Shown piece by piece: positions 8,116 through 16,486 of a DNA stretch of 64,000 nucleotides (positions are counted from its first letter, which is position 1; each line of letters begins with the position of its first letter). A program made the translations under genes and the position numbers. The stretch is taken from positions 868,001 through 932,000 of the forward strand of contig NC_021184.1 of the NCBI RefSeq assembly GCF_000233715.2, in the 5' to 3' direction. The notes under the pieces are model-generated. The model saw only the letters and a program-made list of their open reading frames with translations, was not told the DNA's origin and did not search any database. The stretch is from Desulfoscipio gibsoniae DSM 7213 (lineage in GTDB: Bacteria; Bacillota; Desulfotomaculia; Desulfotomaculales; Desulfallaceae).

Positions 8116-8817
8116 TTAATGACCGCATGCGGCAATAAATTCCTTAATCTCTATTACAGGTTGATAAAAAATATCCTGAACCGAACCTATCTGTTCCAAC
8201 CGGCCGTTGGCAATAACGCCGATTTTATCCGCGAGTTCACGTGCCTCGGTAAAATCGTGAGTAACATAGAGGGTCGTTAAATTCAACCTGCTATGGAGCG
8301 TCTTGATTTCTTTGCGAATGCTTTTTGCGGTAGCGGGATCAAGGCTTGCCAGTGGTTCATCCAGGAGTAAAATTTTTGGTTCCCTGATCAGAGCACGTGC
8401 TAAGCCCACACGTCTTTTTTCACCTCCGCTTAAATCCTTCGGATAGCGGCATTTTAAGTGACCGATATGTAAAAGGTCAAGCATTGACTCAACCTTGGTG
8501 GTTATTTTGTCAGCCGGGTAGCCGGTTGCCCGCAGGGCAAAAGAGATATTATTAAATGTATTCAAATGGGGAAACAAGTATATATCCTGAAGAAGATAAC
8601 CAATATCACGTTTTTCAGTAGGGATGTTATTCATATTCTGCTGGTTAAAATATACTTCTCCCTGGTATCCTGCTAATCCCGCAATTACATTTAATAACGT
8701 GCTCTTGCCTGCACCTGTGTAACCCAGAAACACAACCAGTTCGCCGGCTTTTATGTCCAGGGTTATGTTTTTTAAACAGTAAGGCGTGGTAATATTTTGC
8801 AAGCGAATAAAAGACAT
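8116..8817 (-). CDS. ABC transporter ATP-binding protein of the NitT/TauT-like oxyanion module
   Basis: A 233-residue nucleotide-binding protein with Walker A (GYTGAGKST), Q-loop (LLQDIYLFPHLN), signature LSGGEKRR and intact Walker B (ILLLDEP), plus the switch His in YVTHDF. No C-terminal TOBE domain follows. By sequence it leans toward ModC/PotA-type ATPases although its permease is SsuC-like. ATG 8817 is preceded by GGAGGT; the gene start is 2 bases after the permease stop, so the two are translated together. It is the last gene of the operon that starts with the DUF364-type gene. Confidence 0.85.
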   Translation of the reverse strand: MSFIRLQNITTPYCLKNITLDIKAGELVVFLGYTGAGKSTLLNVIAGLAGYQGEVYFNQQNMNNIPTEKRDIGYLLQDIYLFPHLNTFNNISFALRATGYPADKITTKVESMLDLLHIGHLKCRYPKDLSGGEKRRVGLARALIREPKILLLDEPLASLDPATAKSIRKEIKTLHSRLNLTTLYVTHDFTEARELADKIGVIANGRLEQIGSVQDIFYQPVIEIKEFIAACGH

Positions 8818-8819
8818 GT

Positions 8820-9584
8820 TTACCTCCATGTGCCTGTTGTTTTATATTCCAACCACAAAAACATGCGCTCAAAGATTGTGCACATCATGGACAACAGCAC
8901 TAAACAAACTAAAATAACATCTACTCTAATCAAGGATTCAGCATTGATCAGCAGTGCACCAATACCCGTGGGGATGGCAAACATTTCTGCCGCTATTACA
9001 GTACGCCAGACCATACCCGCTTCCAAGCGCAAACCAGTAAAAATATTGGGTAAAGCCATGGGAAGTGTTACATGCCAAAGGATAAACCAGGGAGATGCCC
9101 CGAGGGTACGGGCTGTTTTTATATACTCATGCTGTACCCCTTTAATCCCAGTCAATGTATTATACGCAACCGGGAAAAACGCACAGATGAAAATCAGAGT
9201 AACCGGCAGCGCCTCATTGATGCCGATCCACAACATTAACAGCGGCAGCCATCCTAATGTTGGAATGGGGAACAGCATACTTATCAGCGGGCTCAAACTG
9301 CGTTCCACCACCTTGTTTAAGCCCATTAAAATACCTACTAATAAACCGGCCAGGCTTCCCAAAGAATAGCCGATTAAGACCCTTATTAGACTTGACCCCA
9401 GGCTTTCAAGCAGTATACCGTCGCCAAGTAAAAACCAAAATTCAATAACCACCTTACTTAAGGGTGGAAATAACGGCGTTTGGGTGATGTGTGCCAGTAT
9501 TTCCCACGAGGTAAGGAAAAAACATATAGGCAGTGGGTATAACAAATTGTTTATGGTTATCTCTGGTTTGACTAACTTGATCAT
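8820..9584 (-). CDS. ABC transporter permease, NitT/TauT (SsuC-like) family
   Basis: A 254-residue membrane protein with six or so helices. The sequences SLGSLAGLLVGILMG, FPIPTLGWLPLLMLWIG and the EAA loop KTARTLGASPWFILWHVTLP are typical of SsuC/TauC/NrtB permeases for sulfonates, taurine or nitrate and related ligands. It lies between the binding protein (20 bases upstream) and the ATPase gene (2 bases downstream). The ligand here is probably not sulfonate, given the ModE-type regulator and the tungstate transporter beside it, but this is inference. Confidence 0.87.
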   Translation of the reverse strand: MIKLVKPEITINNLLYPLPICFFLTSWEILAHITQTPLFPPLSKVVIEFWFLLGDGILLESLGSSLIRVLIGYSLGSLAGLLVGILMGLNKVVERSLSPLISMLFPIPTLGWLPLLMLWIGINEALPVTLIFICAFFPVAYNTLTGIKGVQHEYIKTARTLGASPWFILWHVTLPMALPNIFTGLRLEAGMVWRTVIAAEMFAIPTGIGALLINAESLIRVDVILVCLVLLSMMCTIFERMFLWLEYKTTGTWR

Positions 9585-9603
9585 AGACTAATCTCTTCTT
9601 TCA

Positions 9604-10611
9604 TCAATTGACTGACATGATTTCTCCAGCGTCAAAAGATTTTGTTATATATCCTAAAGCATGCATCTTGTTGATGATGGTCTGTACATCTTGTTGAGAA
9701 ATTTCAGGAGTACTTCTAAGATTGGTCATTGATTTAGCGACTAGTTCCGGAGTTACTTCCAGGTTTGCCTGCGGACTTTTGGTCTCTTCTTTTACTTTTG
9801 ACTGGTTTATGTTTAAGTTTTGAGCTATGATTAGAGCCGCTTCTTGCGGGTATGTATTGATCAAATCAATGCTCTTTTTATTAATCTCTTTAAGATTTTC
9901 AACAGCTTCCGGATGTTTTTCCAAGAAATCTTCAGTAACCACCATGACGCTCCCCTGCATATCCGGACATATGTCACGGCTGCTGGCCAGCATTTTCATC
10001 CCGGGAAACGATGCGGCCATTGCCGCAAAATGTTCAGGAACAAATACGGCATCTACTTGACCATTGCGTAAAGCCATAAGCTGTTTTGCCCCATTCATCC
10101 GTACGGTATTTGCTAAAACTTTTTTGGCGTTCAGATTTTCTTTTTCCAGCAAAAGCATTTGTATAAAGTCCGTCGTTGTTCCCTTGGGGCCATTGGCAAT
10201 TTTAATATCATCCTTTTCCAGGTCGCGCAAGTCTTTGATTTTAGAGGCATTAACCACCAACCCGTAGCCATCCTTATGTGTACCGCTGATAATTTTTATT
10301 GGCACACCGCCATTTGCATAGGTATATATCGCAGGGACCAGGCACATATAACTAACATCAAAGCCACCTTTGGTAAATGCCGCAGCAACGCCAACGCCGC
10401 TTGCGTAAACATTAACGTCTTCAACACTGAATCCTGCGTCTTCAAAAAGACCTTTGCCCTGGGCGAAATAGAAGGCAGCCGCGTGATCGGTATACTCCAC
10501 CGCCACATTTAAGTTTACGCCTGTATCCTGGGTCGCCGGTGCTTGATTACATCCACCAAGTATAAGCAAACACGCGCTAAAAATAACCAATATAACTAAC
10601 TTCTTGATCAA
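9604..10611 (-). CDS. ABC transporter substrate-binding lipoprotein, NitT/TauT/THI5-like
   Basis: A 335-residue lipoprotein: the signal peptide ends in LILGGC, followed by a short linker. The mature start LNVAVEYTDHAAAFYFAQGKGLFEDAGFSVE is the usual first strand-helix of NMT1/SsuA-type binding proteins, and KGTTTDFIQMLLLEKENL matches their hinge region. The C-terminal half has the expected helices with VPEHFAAMAA. It begins 55 bases after the DUF364-type gene, in the same operon. The ligand is unknown; oxyanion or metal-related compound is suggested only by context. Confidence 0.85.
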   Translation of the reverse strand: MIKKLVILVIFSACLLILGGCNQAPATQDTGVNLNVAVEYTDHAAAFYFAQGKGLFEDAGFSVEDVNVYASGVGVAAAFTKGGFDVSYMCLVPAIYTYANGGVPIKIISGTHKDGYGLVVNASKIKDLRDLEKDDIKIANGPKGTTTDFIQMLLLEKENLNAKKVLANTVRMNGAKQLMALRNGQVDAVFVPEHFAAMAASFPGMKMLASSRDICPDMQGSVMVVTEDFLEKHPEAVENLKEINKKSIDLINTYPQEAALIIAQNLNINQSKVKEETKSPQANLEVTPELVAKSMTNLRSTPEISQQDVQTIINKMHALGYITKSFDAGEIMSVN

Positions 10612-10665
10612 AGTAAACCCCTCCCTTTAAATTCGCCGGGAAAAAACTTGGATTTACATCATTTT

Positions 10666-11394
10666 CTAGCGCCCGTAAAAGCAAACACGGGGTAAAGAAA
10701 ATAGTGCAGCAAGGCCGGCAATGGTGACTCCATAAAAGATGACCGGTTTTCCCCGCTCAAGCTCCGCCAAAGTGTCGTTGACAAGAACAGTCCCCGTAGT
10801 TAAAACAATATCCGCCCAATCTATATTTTTAGCAGTATTGTCAGGACCGCTGATTAAAACTCCGAGCTTTTCCCGCCCAATGTTGTCCGGGTCAAGGTCG
10901 CTGACTTTTATTTTAAAATGCTTGACCAACTCCTCAATCATTGCCGGCTGATAACCAACAAATGCAATTTTAGGTTGACCATAATGTTGGGTGATGTATT
11001 CGGGTAATTGCCGGGCACAAAGCCTGGGTTCTTTATCTTTGCAATGGTCTGTGCCTTGTACTTTTCCTAAATAGCGCATCACTGCGTTAAGGGTGGCCAC
11101 AAATACTGCTCTATTGTGATTAGTATCGAAAGTCAGCCGTAAAACTTCTTCCAACGTACCGTGAAACTGTGCCGGTTGATCCGTGAAAGCCTGCCCCACA
11201 CAGTCTCGATATGTAGCTTGCATCATTACTTCTTTACCTTTGAGCAAAGGAAAATCCGTACGGTCGGGACGGCCAATCGCTTCCTTGGCGGTCAAATCCC
11301 GTGTGGAAACGATATCGATCGCTTCCCCGGAATGTAACCCGGCCTCATCAATAATTACCCGCAATTTTTCTCGGGCTTCTTCCAATAATGACAT
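10666..11394 (-). CDS. DUF4213/DUF364-type Rossmann-like protein
   Basis: A 242-residue protein that I recognise as the family with an N-terminal DUF4213-like part and a C-terminal Rossmann-like part (PF04016, once described as a putative heavy-metal chelating domain). The signs are TYRDCVGQAFTDQP in the first half, KIAFVGYQPAMIEEL, VSDLDPDNIG and TTGTVLVNDTLAELE in the second. No catalytic activity is established for the family. AAGGAGGA precedes ATG 11394. It is the first gene of the operon with the NitT/TauT-type transporter and is downstream of a ModE-like operator, so a role in binding or handling the imported metal or oxyanion is likely but unproven. Confidence 0.75.
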   Translation of the reverse strand: MSLLEEAREKLRVIIDEAGLHSGEAIDIVSTRDLTAKEAIGRPDRTDFPLLKGKEVMMQATYRDCVGQAFTDQPAQFHGTLEEVLRLTFDTNHNRAVFVATLNAVMRYLGKVQGTDHCKDKEPRLCARQLPEYITQHYGQPKIAFVGYQPAMIEELVKHFKIKVSDLDPDNIGREKLGVLISGPDNTAKNIDWADIVLTTGTVLVNDTLAELERGKPVIFYGVTIAGLAALFSLPRVCFYGR

Positions 11395-11436
11395 GTATAA
11401 TCCTCCTTAATAGGTTTTAAGTTTCTTTGGGCAGTT

Positions 11437-11472
11437 ATTATAATATTTGTGTTATACTTTCCAAAGTATAAC
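11437..11472 (-). promoter_or_regulatory. Promoter of the DUF364-ABC operon with ModE-like operator
   Basis: GTTATACTTT (11451-11460) and AAAGTATAAC (11463-11472) form a perfect palindrome of 22 bases. On the minus strand a -35 box TTGGAA (11464-11459) lies inside it and a -10 box TATAAT (11442-11437) follows after 16 bases. Binding at the palindrome would block RNA polymerase. The outer half-sites GTTATACT/AGTATAAC and their distance are the same as in the operator of the regulator gene at 11849-11874 and resemble E. coli ModE sites (CGTTATAT...ATATAACG). Confidence 0.75.
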
Positions 11473-11489
11473 GCCAGCTAAAAAATTTA

Positions 11490-11831
11490 CTATGTTCCAA
11501 ACATCTGTTGAAAATGCTTTTCGTATAGTTGTTCCAGCACCTCCTTTGACTCTTCACGAAAAGCTTTGTATCGTTCCATTAGCAAGCGTCCCTTGGGTGT
11601 CACAGTTGAACCACCACCTGAGTTTCCACCCACCTGTCGAGTTATTAATGAAAAGCCTAAACGGCCTTCAATTGTTTGAATTAAATGCCACGCTTGATTA
11701 TAGGACATCCCCATTTCGGATGCAGCTTTTCTAAGAGAACCCAGCCGGTCTATACCTGTGAGCAAATCATACGGTCCATCACCAAAAGCTTTACCGTTTT
11801 GATTAAGCCAGATTTTACTAACAATGTACAT
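11490..11831 (-). CDS. modE: ModE-type DNA-binding regulator lacking the molybdate-binding domain
   Basis: A 113-residue LysR-like winged-helix protein. The helices GIDRLGSLRKAASEMGMSYNQAW and the motif RQVGGNSGGGSTVTPKGRLL match the N-terminal domain of ModE, the molybdate-responsive repressor. The C-terminal Mop/TOBE domains that bind molybdate in E. coli ModE are absent, so it either senses by another route or needs a partner. ATG 11831 was chosen for its GGAGGG site; the frame is open further upstream, but that part covers the promoter. It is transcribed toward the DUF364-ABC operon and has its own palindromic operator, which suggests autoregulation. Confidence 0.82.
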   Translation of the reverse strand: MYIVSKIWLNQNGKAFGDGPYDLLTGIDRLGSLRKAASEMGMSYNQAWHLIQTIEGRLGFSLITRQVGGNSGGGSTVTPKGRLLMERYKAFREESKEVLEQLYEKHFQQMFGT

Positions 11832-11848
11832 ATAAAATAGACCCTCCA

Positions 11849-11874
11849 GCGTTATACTGACACCAGTATAACGC
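11849..11874 (-). promoter_or_regulatory. ModE-like operator in the regulator's own promoter
   Basis: GCGTTATACTG (11849-11859) and CAGTATAACGC (11864-11874) are perfect 11-base arms around ACAC. On the minus strand the -10 box TATACT falls inside the palindrome and a -35 box TTCACA lies 17 bases upstream. The distance between the GTTATACT half-sites is the same as in the operator at 11451-11472. Confidence 0.75.
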
Positions 11875-11939
11875 ATTTTTACCAGTATGTGAAGGGCTTT
11901 ACAGAGCCGAATGCATAAATTTTCCAAACACGAGTAAAC

Positions 11940-12120
11940 GGTGAGACAGGGGTGAGACAGGGGGACGTTTCATTTGTCTTGTTTTTAATCACAGTCCAGG
12001 GCAGATGGGGAAGGTGGACAGGAAGACAGAGGGACGTTTTACTTGTCTTATTTGAGAGCTTACCTGGATAAGACAAACGAAACGTCCCCATGTCTCCCCA
12101 TGTCTCCCCCATGTCTCTTT
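11940..12120. repeat. Cluster of three family A REP-like repeats
   Basis: Copies of the element lie at 11956-11980 and 12025-12050 (orientation GGGACGTTT..TTGTCTT) and at 12071-12095 (inverted, AGACAAACGAAACGTCCCC). The last two face each other and can form a hairpin with arms of about 20 bases. Short TGTCTCCCCA units are repeated after the third copy. The stretch from 11875 to 12415 holds no convincing gene; it is the region upstream of the P-II gene. Confidence 0.7.
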
Positions 12121-12415
12121 CCCAGGGATGCAAGCCTGTTTTTAAATCTCTGCGCAAATTGAAAAAAGTTTTTCTGCCCTTGCTAAAACCAAACGTAAAA
12201 CATATAATATAATAAAACATGAATGATACAAAGATGTATCAAAAATTGGCCAAAGAGGTCCTGATGCCGTGAATTATGCGGGTTAGGGCTTTTTTTATGC
12301 TTTATGAAGTTAGCCTTTGGTTACCTGGCCGGGCTGATGTAATAAAGTACCGAAGGGCGTACTTTAAGGGCGCTATTTTAATAATAGCCTTTTCAGTGTT
12401 AGGAGGTAAGTTTCG

Positions 12416-12754
12416 GTGAAAAAAATAGAAGCCATAATCCGCCCCGACAAATTGGAAGATGTCAAGGAAGCGCTTTCACGTTACGGTATACACGGCATGA
12501 CGGTTAGCCAGGTTTTGGGCTGCGGTACGCAAAGGGGCTGGGTTGGTGTTTACCGCGGCCACGAGTACAGCATTAATCTATTGCCTAAAATTAAGATTGA
12601 GGTTGTTTTAGATGAACGATGTTTAGAGGATGTATTGCAGATCATTTGTGAAACCGCCCGTACCGGTGAGGTTGGGGACGGCAAGGTATTTATTTACCCG
12701 GTGGAGAAGGCGGTGCGCATACGTACCGGGGAAATAAACGAAGATGCTTTTTAA
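12416..12754 (+). CDS. glnK: P-II nitrogen regulatory protein
   Basis: A 112-residue P-II signal protein, which reads 2-oxoglutarate and ATP/ADP to control ammonium uptake and glutamine synthesis. It has the family start MKKIEAIIRPDKLEDVK, the T-loop with YRGHEYSINLLPKIKIE (the Tyr of HEYS is at the usual modification position) and the C-terminal signature TGEVGDGKVFIYPVE. The GTG start follows AGGAGG. It lies 167 bases upstream of the ammonium transporter on the same strand, the classical glnK-amt pairing, so it probably plugs that channel when nitrogen is plentiful. Confidence 0.93.
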   Translation: MKKIEAIIRPDKLEDVKEALSRYGIHGMTVSQVLGCGTQRGWVGVYRGHEYSINLLPKIKIEVVLDERCLEDVLQIICETARTGEVGDGKVFIYPVEKAVRIRTGEINEDAF

Positions 12755-12921
12755 ACAACTTACGAACTAAATATCCCAAAGGTTGGGTTTAAAGGGCAAG
12801 GGCGCTCGTGTTGGTTAATAACCACCGGTGTCCTTATTTTTATTTATTGGGTGTAAAGTGAACATCTAAAAAAACGAAGATATATGACGATAGGCGAAGT
12901 ATATTAAGGGAGTGTGAATTA

Positions 12922-14247
12922 ATGGAACCGGGAATTAAGGATTTAGCTGCCGGTATTGATACTGTCTGGGTGTTGCTTTGCGCAGCGCTGGTTTTCTTCA
13001 TGGAAGCGGGTTTTGCTTTTCTGGAGGCCGGTTTTATCAGGGCTAAAAATTCGCTGAACATTGTGATGAAGGTTTTTACCGACACTACTGTGGGTATGCT
13101 GGGGTTCTGGGCCGTCGGGTTTGGGGTGATGTACGGGCTGGATATGGCTGGTATTTTTGGAGGCAGTGGTTTTTTCTTGGGCGGCAATCTCGAACATATT
13201 GACCTTAGGGTGCCGCTTTATGCCTTCTGGCTGTTTCAGGCTGCATTTGCCGTGGCCGTGGCTTCAATTATCTCGGGTGCGGTGGCTGAACGCATGAAGT
13301 TCGGCCCCTACATTATCTTCACTTTAATTTGCACAGCCTTAATTTATCCTGTGGCAGGGCACTGGATCTGGGGATCCGGAGGCTGGCTGAGTAATCTAGG
13401 GATGATGGATTTTGCCGGTTCCGCGGCGGTGCATGCCGTGGGCGGCTGGGCGGCTCTGGCGGCGGTAACAGTACTGGGGCCACGTCGAGAAAAATATAAC
13501 AAAGACGGCAGTATTAATGTGCTGCCGGCACATAATATGCACCTGGCTTTCCTGGGCACGTTTATACTATGGTTCGGCTGGTTTGGCTTTAACCCGGGCA
13601 GTTCACTTTCCGGGCTTGATCTTAATATCGCTCGCATAGCGCTTACCACTAACCTCGCCGCCGCGGCCGGCGGTACCACAGGTATTATTTTCACTATGCG
13701 ACGTTATGGAAAGGCTGATCCCAGTATGGCCGCCAACGGGGCCCTGGCCGGCCTGGCGGCGATTACGGCGGGCACAGCTTATGTAGGACCTGGCAGCGCG
13801 GTAATTATTGGTGCTGTGGCCGGTATGCTGGTGGTGCTGGCGGTGGAGTTTTTTGACCGGATCAAGGCTGACGACCCGGTTGGTGCTATTGCGGTCCACG
13901 GGGTAGGGGGCACCTGGGGCGCCCTGGCCGTGGGACTGTTCGCCCGGGAGGGCGGTCTTTTGTTCGGCGGGGGCGCTCACCAGTTGATGGTTCAGGCCCT
14001 TGGGGTGCTGAGCGTATCCCTATGGGCCTTCGGGGCAACCTTTGTTGCGTTTACTCTGCTCAAAGCAACGTTGGGAATCCGCGTATCGGCAGACGAGGAA
14101 TTTGAGGGAATGGACCTTAATGAGCACGGTATCGCCGCTTACACCGGGCTGGTTACCAATTCCCTAAAAGGTTTCGGTCATGCCTCCAGCCAAGAAACCG
14201 AAGAGGCAGCCATACCTATGCCCAACCCGGTGCAGGCGGGCCGCTAA
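12922..14247 (+). CDS. amt: Ammonium transporter
   Basis: A 441-residue Amt/MEP/Rh channel with about eleven membrane helices. The start WVLLCAALVFFMEAGFAFLEAG is the family's first helix, and the pore His pair is visible in AAVHAVGGWAAL and IAVHGVGGTWGAL. NMHLAFLGTFILWFGWFGFNPGS is also diagnostic. The C-terminal tail (about residues 390-441) is cytoplasmic and is where P-II would bind. An RBS (GGGAGTG) precedes ATG 12922. Together with the P-II and glutamine synthetase genes it forms a nitrogen assimilation block. Confidence 0.94.
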   Translation: MEPGIKDLAAGIDTVWVLLCAALVFFMEAGFAFLEAGFIRAKNSLNIVMKVFTDTTVGMLGFWAVGFGVMYGLDMAGIFGGSGFFLGGNLEHIDLRVPLYAFWLFQAAFAVAVASIISGAVAERMKFGPYIIFTLICTALIYPVAGHWIWGSGGWLSNLGMMDFAGSAAVHAVGGWAALAAVTVLGPRREKYNKDGSINVLPAHNMHLAFLGTFILWFGWFGFNPGSSLSGLDLNIARIALTTNLAAAAGGTTGIIFTMRRYGKADPSMAANGALAGLAAITAGTAYVGPGSAVIIGAVAGMLVVLAVEFFDRIKADDPVGAIAVHGVGGTWGALAVGLFAREGGLLFGGGAHQLMVQALGVLSVSLWAFGATFVAFTLLKATLGIRVSADEEFEGMDLNEHGIAAYTGLVTNSLKGFGHASSQETEEAAIPMPNPVQAGR

Positions 14248-14907
14248 TAACAGCAGCAGGTGAGACAGGGGGACGTTTCATTTGTCTTATTTTTTCTAAG
14301 GCAACTTCCCCCCTCTTGTTTTTTCTTACTTTCTTTTTTTTAGAAACATTCTAGACAAATGACAAATGCTAGACAAAGGAAAGTTATCCAAGTTATCCTA
14401 TCTTTCAACATCATCCTTTTCTATTAAGACATGCTTGACCATCAGGTTATGGTAATATTATGGTAATATGACGAAACGTTTTCTTTTCTTTATTTCTCGA
14501 CCAGTATGTGTTAGTAATCACTTTATCCTTATATTTCCATAAAAGTACAAAACAAACGAAACGTTGTCAATGTACTTTTATGTTTCACTATCTATCTCAA
14601 GATAGGCGAAACCTTCCCCCATAACGATGTCATCTTATCTTTTCTAGGTCAGGCGAAGCGTCACTTTGTCATCCTTGTCATCCTTGTCATCAGACAAACG
14701 AAACGTCCCCCTGTCCTGCCCCCTGTCATGCCAAGCATAAGTTAGTAATATGGAGCAGGCCAATCAAAACGTCATAAATGTATTTCATAAGCCCGTATTG
14801 GATAAACAGAGGCTGTATTAGAAGTTGGCTAATTTTTTAATACTTTTATATCATTAAGAAGCGGGTGATTTATAATTAAAAATTATAGTTAAAGGGGGTT
14901 AAATAAA
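14248..14907. repeat. 660-base non-coding stretch filled with decayed family A repeats
   Basis: Good copies lie at 14264-14289 and 14692-14716. Between them the core CGAAACGT recurs in degraded form near 14471, 14558, 14606 and 14652, often ending in GTC. A perfect 12-base hairpin, CATAAAAGTACA (14538-14549) with TGTACTTTTATG (14571-14582), carries one such core in its loop. TATAATT-AAA-AATTATA (14871-14887) lies just ahead of the glutamine synthetase ribosome binding site. No gene was seen. Confidence 0.65.
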
Positions 14908-16266
14908 ATTAATACGGAGGAGCTTGAAGAAAAAAATCTGGATGTTAAAAAACAACAAGTTTTTAATAGAGTAATAAATGAAGGCATCGAATTCATCAGG
15001 CTGCAATTTATTGATGTTTTCGGTGTTTTAAAAAGTGTCAATGTTACACCGGATGAATTGGAGGATGCCCTGGAGGGCAACTTAATGTTCGACGGTTCCT
15101 CGATTGACGGATTTGCTAGAATTAATGAGTCCGACCAGTGTTTGGTGCCGGACCCGGACACCTTTCAGTTTATGCCCTGGAGGCCGACTGAAAAAGGTGT
15201 GGCCCGAATGATTTGCGATGTTTACAATCCCGATGGGACGCCCTTTGAAGGATGCCCAAGGGGAATATTAAAGCGTGTAATAAAAGAAGCCAGGGAAATG
15301 GGTTATGAGCTAAATATGGGGCCCGAAGGAGAGTTTTTTCTTTTCCACACTGACTCAGATGGGAGTCCAACTCTTCATATTCACGATAAAGCGGGATATT
15401 TTGATTTAGCACCCATTGACCATGGCGAAGACGCCAGAAGAGATATAGTATTAACAATGAAGCAAATGGGTTTTAGAATAGAAGCTTCCCATCACGAAGT
15501 AGCTTCGGGACAGCATGAAATTGATTTTAAATACGGCGAGGCGTTGAAAACCGCCGATCAATGGGTTACTTTTCGTGACGTGGTTAAAAATATAGCTAAG
15601 AAACACGGGCTTTATGCCACATTCATGCCCAAGCCCCTAGCGGGAGAAAACGGTTCTGCTATGCATTGTAACCAGTCGTTATTTAAAGATAATAAAAATG
15701 TCTTTTACGATATAAACGGCAAATATAAATTAAGCAATATTGCTTTTAACTACATGGCCGGGTTACTAAAGCATGCTAAAGGCATGACAGCTATTGGAAA
15801 CCCCATAGTTAACAGTTATAAAAGATTAAAGCCTGGTTATGAAGCACCTACTCATATAGCATGGTCTAATTCAAACCGCAGCACTTTAATCAGAATTCCT
15901 GTCCGGCGGGGTAGTGCAACCCGCATTGAGCTTAGGAATCCTGATCCCGTTGCCAATCCTTATCTGGTGTTTGCGGTAATGTTAAAAGCAGGGATGGAGG
16001 GTATTAAAAACAAACTTATGCCCCCACCCCCGGTTGAAGAGGATATTTATAATCTATCAGAGAAACAAAGAAAAGCTTTAGATATAGATTATCTGCCCAG
16101 GGATTTGTTTGCTGCTTTAAAAGAAATGGAAAAGGATCCTCTAATAGAACAGGCAATAGGTTCTCATTGTTATAATCGTTTTTTAGAAGGTAAATATAAA
16201 GAATGGCATGAATATGCCGAACAAGTGCATCAATGGGAGATAAAGCATTATTTGGCTAAGTATTAG
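14908..16266 (+). CDS. glnA: Glutamine synthetase, type I, with apparent ATT start codon
   Basis: A 452-residue GSI enzyme (glutamate + ammonia + ATP to glutamine). Family motifs: FIRLQFIDVFGVLK near the N-terminus, MFDGSSIDGFARI, the active-site GPEGEFFLF, ASHHEVASGQHEID, AMHCNQSLF and NPYLVFAVMLKAG; the last residues HYLAKY are a normal end. The conserved N-terminal domain runs in frame upstream of any ATG, GTG or TTG as far as the stop at 14890-14892. The only well-placed start is ATT 14908, nine bases after AAAGGGGG. A start at TTG 15058 would delete the conserved beta-grasp domain. Length fits the GSI-alpha group. Confidence 0.88.
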   Translation: MNTEELEEKNLDVKKQQVFNRVINEGIEFIRLQFIDVFGVLKSVNVTPDELEDALEGNLMFDGSSIDGFARINESDQCLVPDPDTFQFMPWRPTEKGVARMICDVYNPDGTPFEGCPRGILKRVIKEAREMGYELNMGPEGEFFLFHTDSDGSPTLHIHDKAGYFDLAPIDHGEDARRDIVLTMKQMGFRIEASHHEVASGQHEIDFKYGEALKTADQWVTFRDVVKNIAKKHGLYATFMPKPLAGENGSAMHCNQSLFKDNKNVFYDINGKYKLSNIAFNYMAGLLKHAKGMTAIGNPIVNSYKRLKPGYEAPTHIAWSNSNRSTLIRIPVRRGSATRIELRNPDPVANPYLVFAVMLKAGMEGIKNKLMPPPPVEEDIYNLSEKQRKALDIDYLPRDLFAALKEMEKDPLIEQAIGSHCYNRFLEGKYKEWHEYAEQVHQWEIKHYLAKY

Positions 16267-16486
16267 ATCAAAAAAGATAGAATGGTTTTTACCCTGGGGA
16301 ATTATAAAATATTCTGTGTAAATGGCTTAGCCCCCAATTCAATATAAAACCTGCTTTAGTTGGAAAAGTTAGGCAGCCCTTTGTAGGGGAGAGGCCTTTG
16401 TTAGCCTATATTGGCGGGGGGGGCCAAAGCAACGCGTGGTCTCTAATTAATCTCAGCAATATATTTTGTCAAATGGAGGTTTTTTA

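Noticed and set aside
11879-12220. Open frame of 113 codons on the minus strand
   Set aside because: It runs through the family A repeats and the modE promoter, has low-complexity translation (repeated Ser-Pro-Cys-Leu pieces) and no ribosome binding site.
16267-16486. Possible guanidine riboswitch before the SugE/Gdx-type gene
   Set aside because: The leader has GC-rich blocks, but I could not find the conserved sequence blocks of the guanidine-I class; other guanidine classes cannot be judged by eye.
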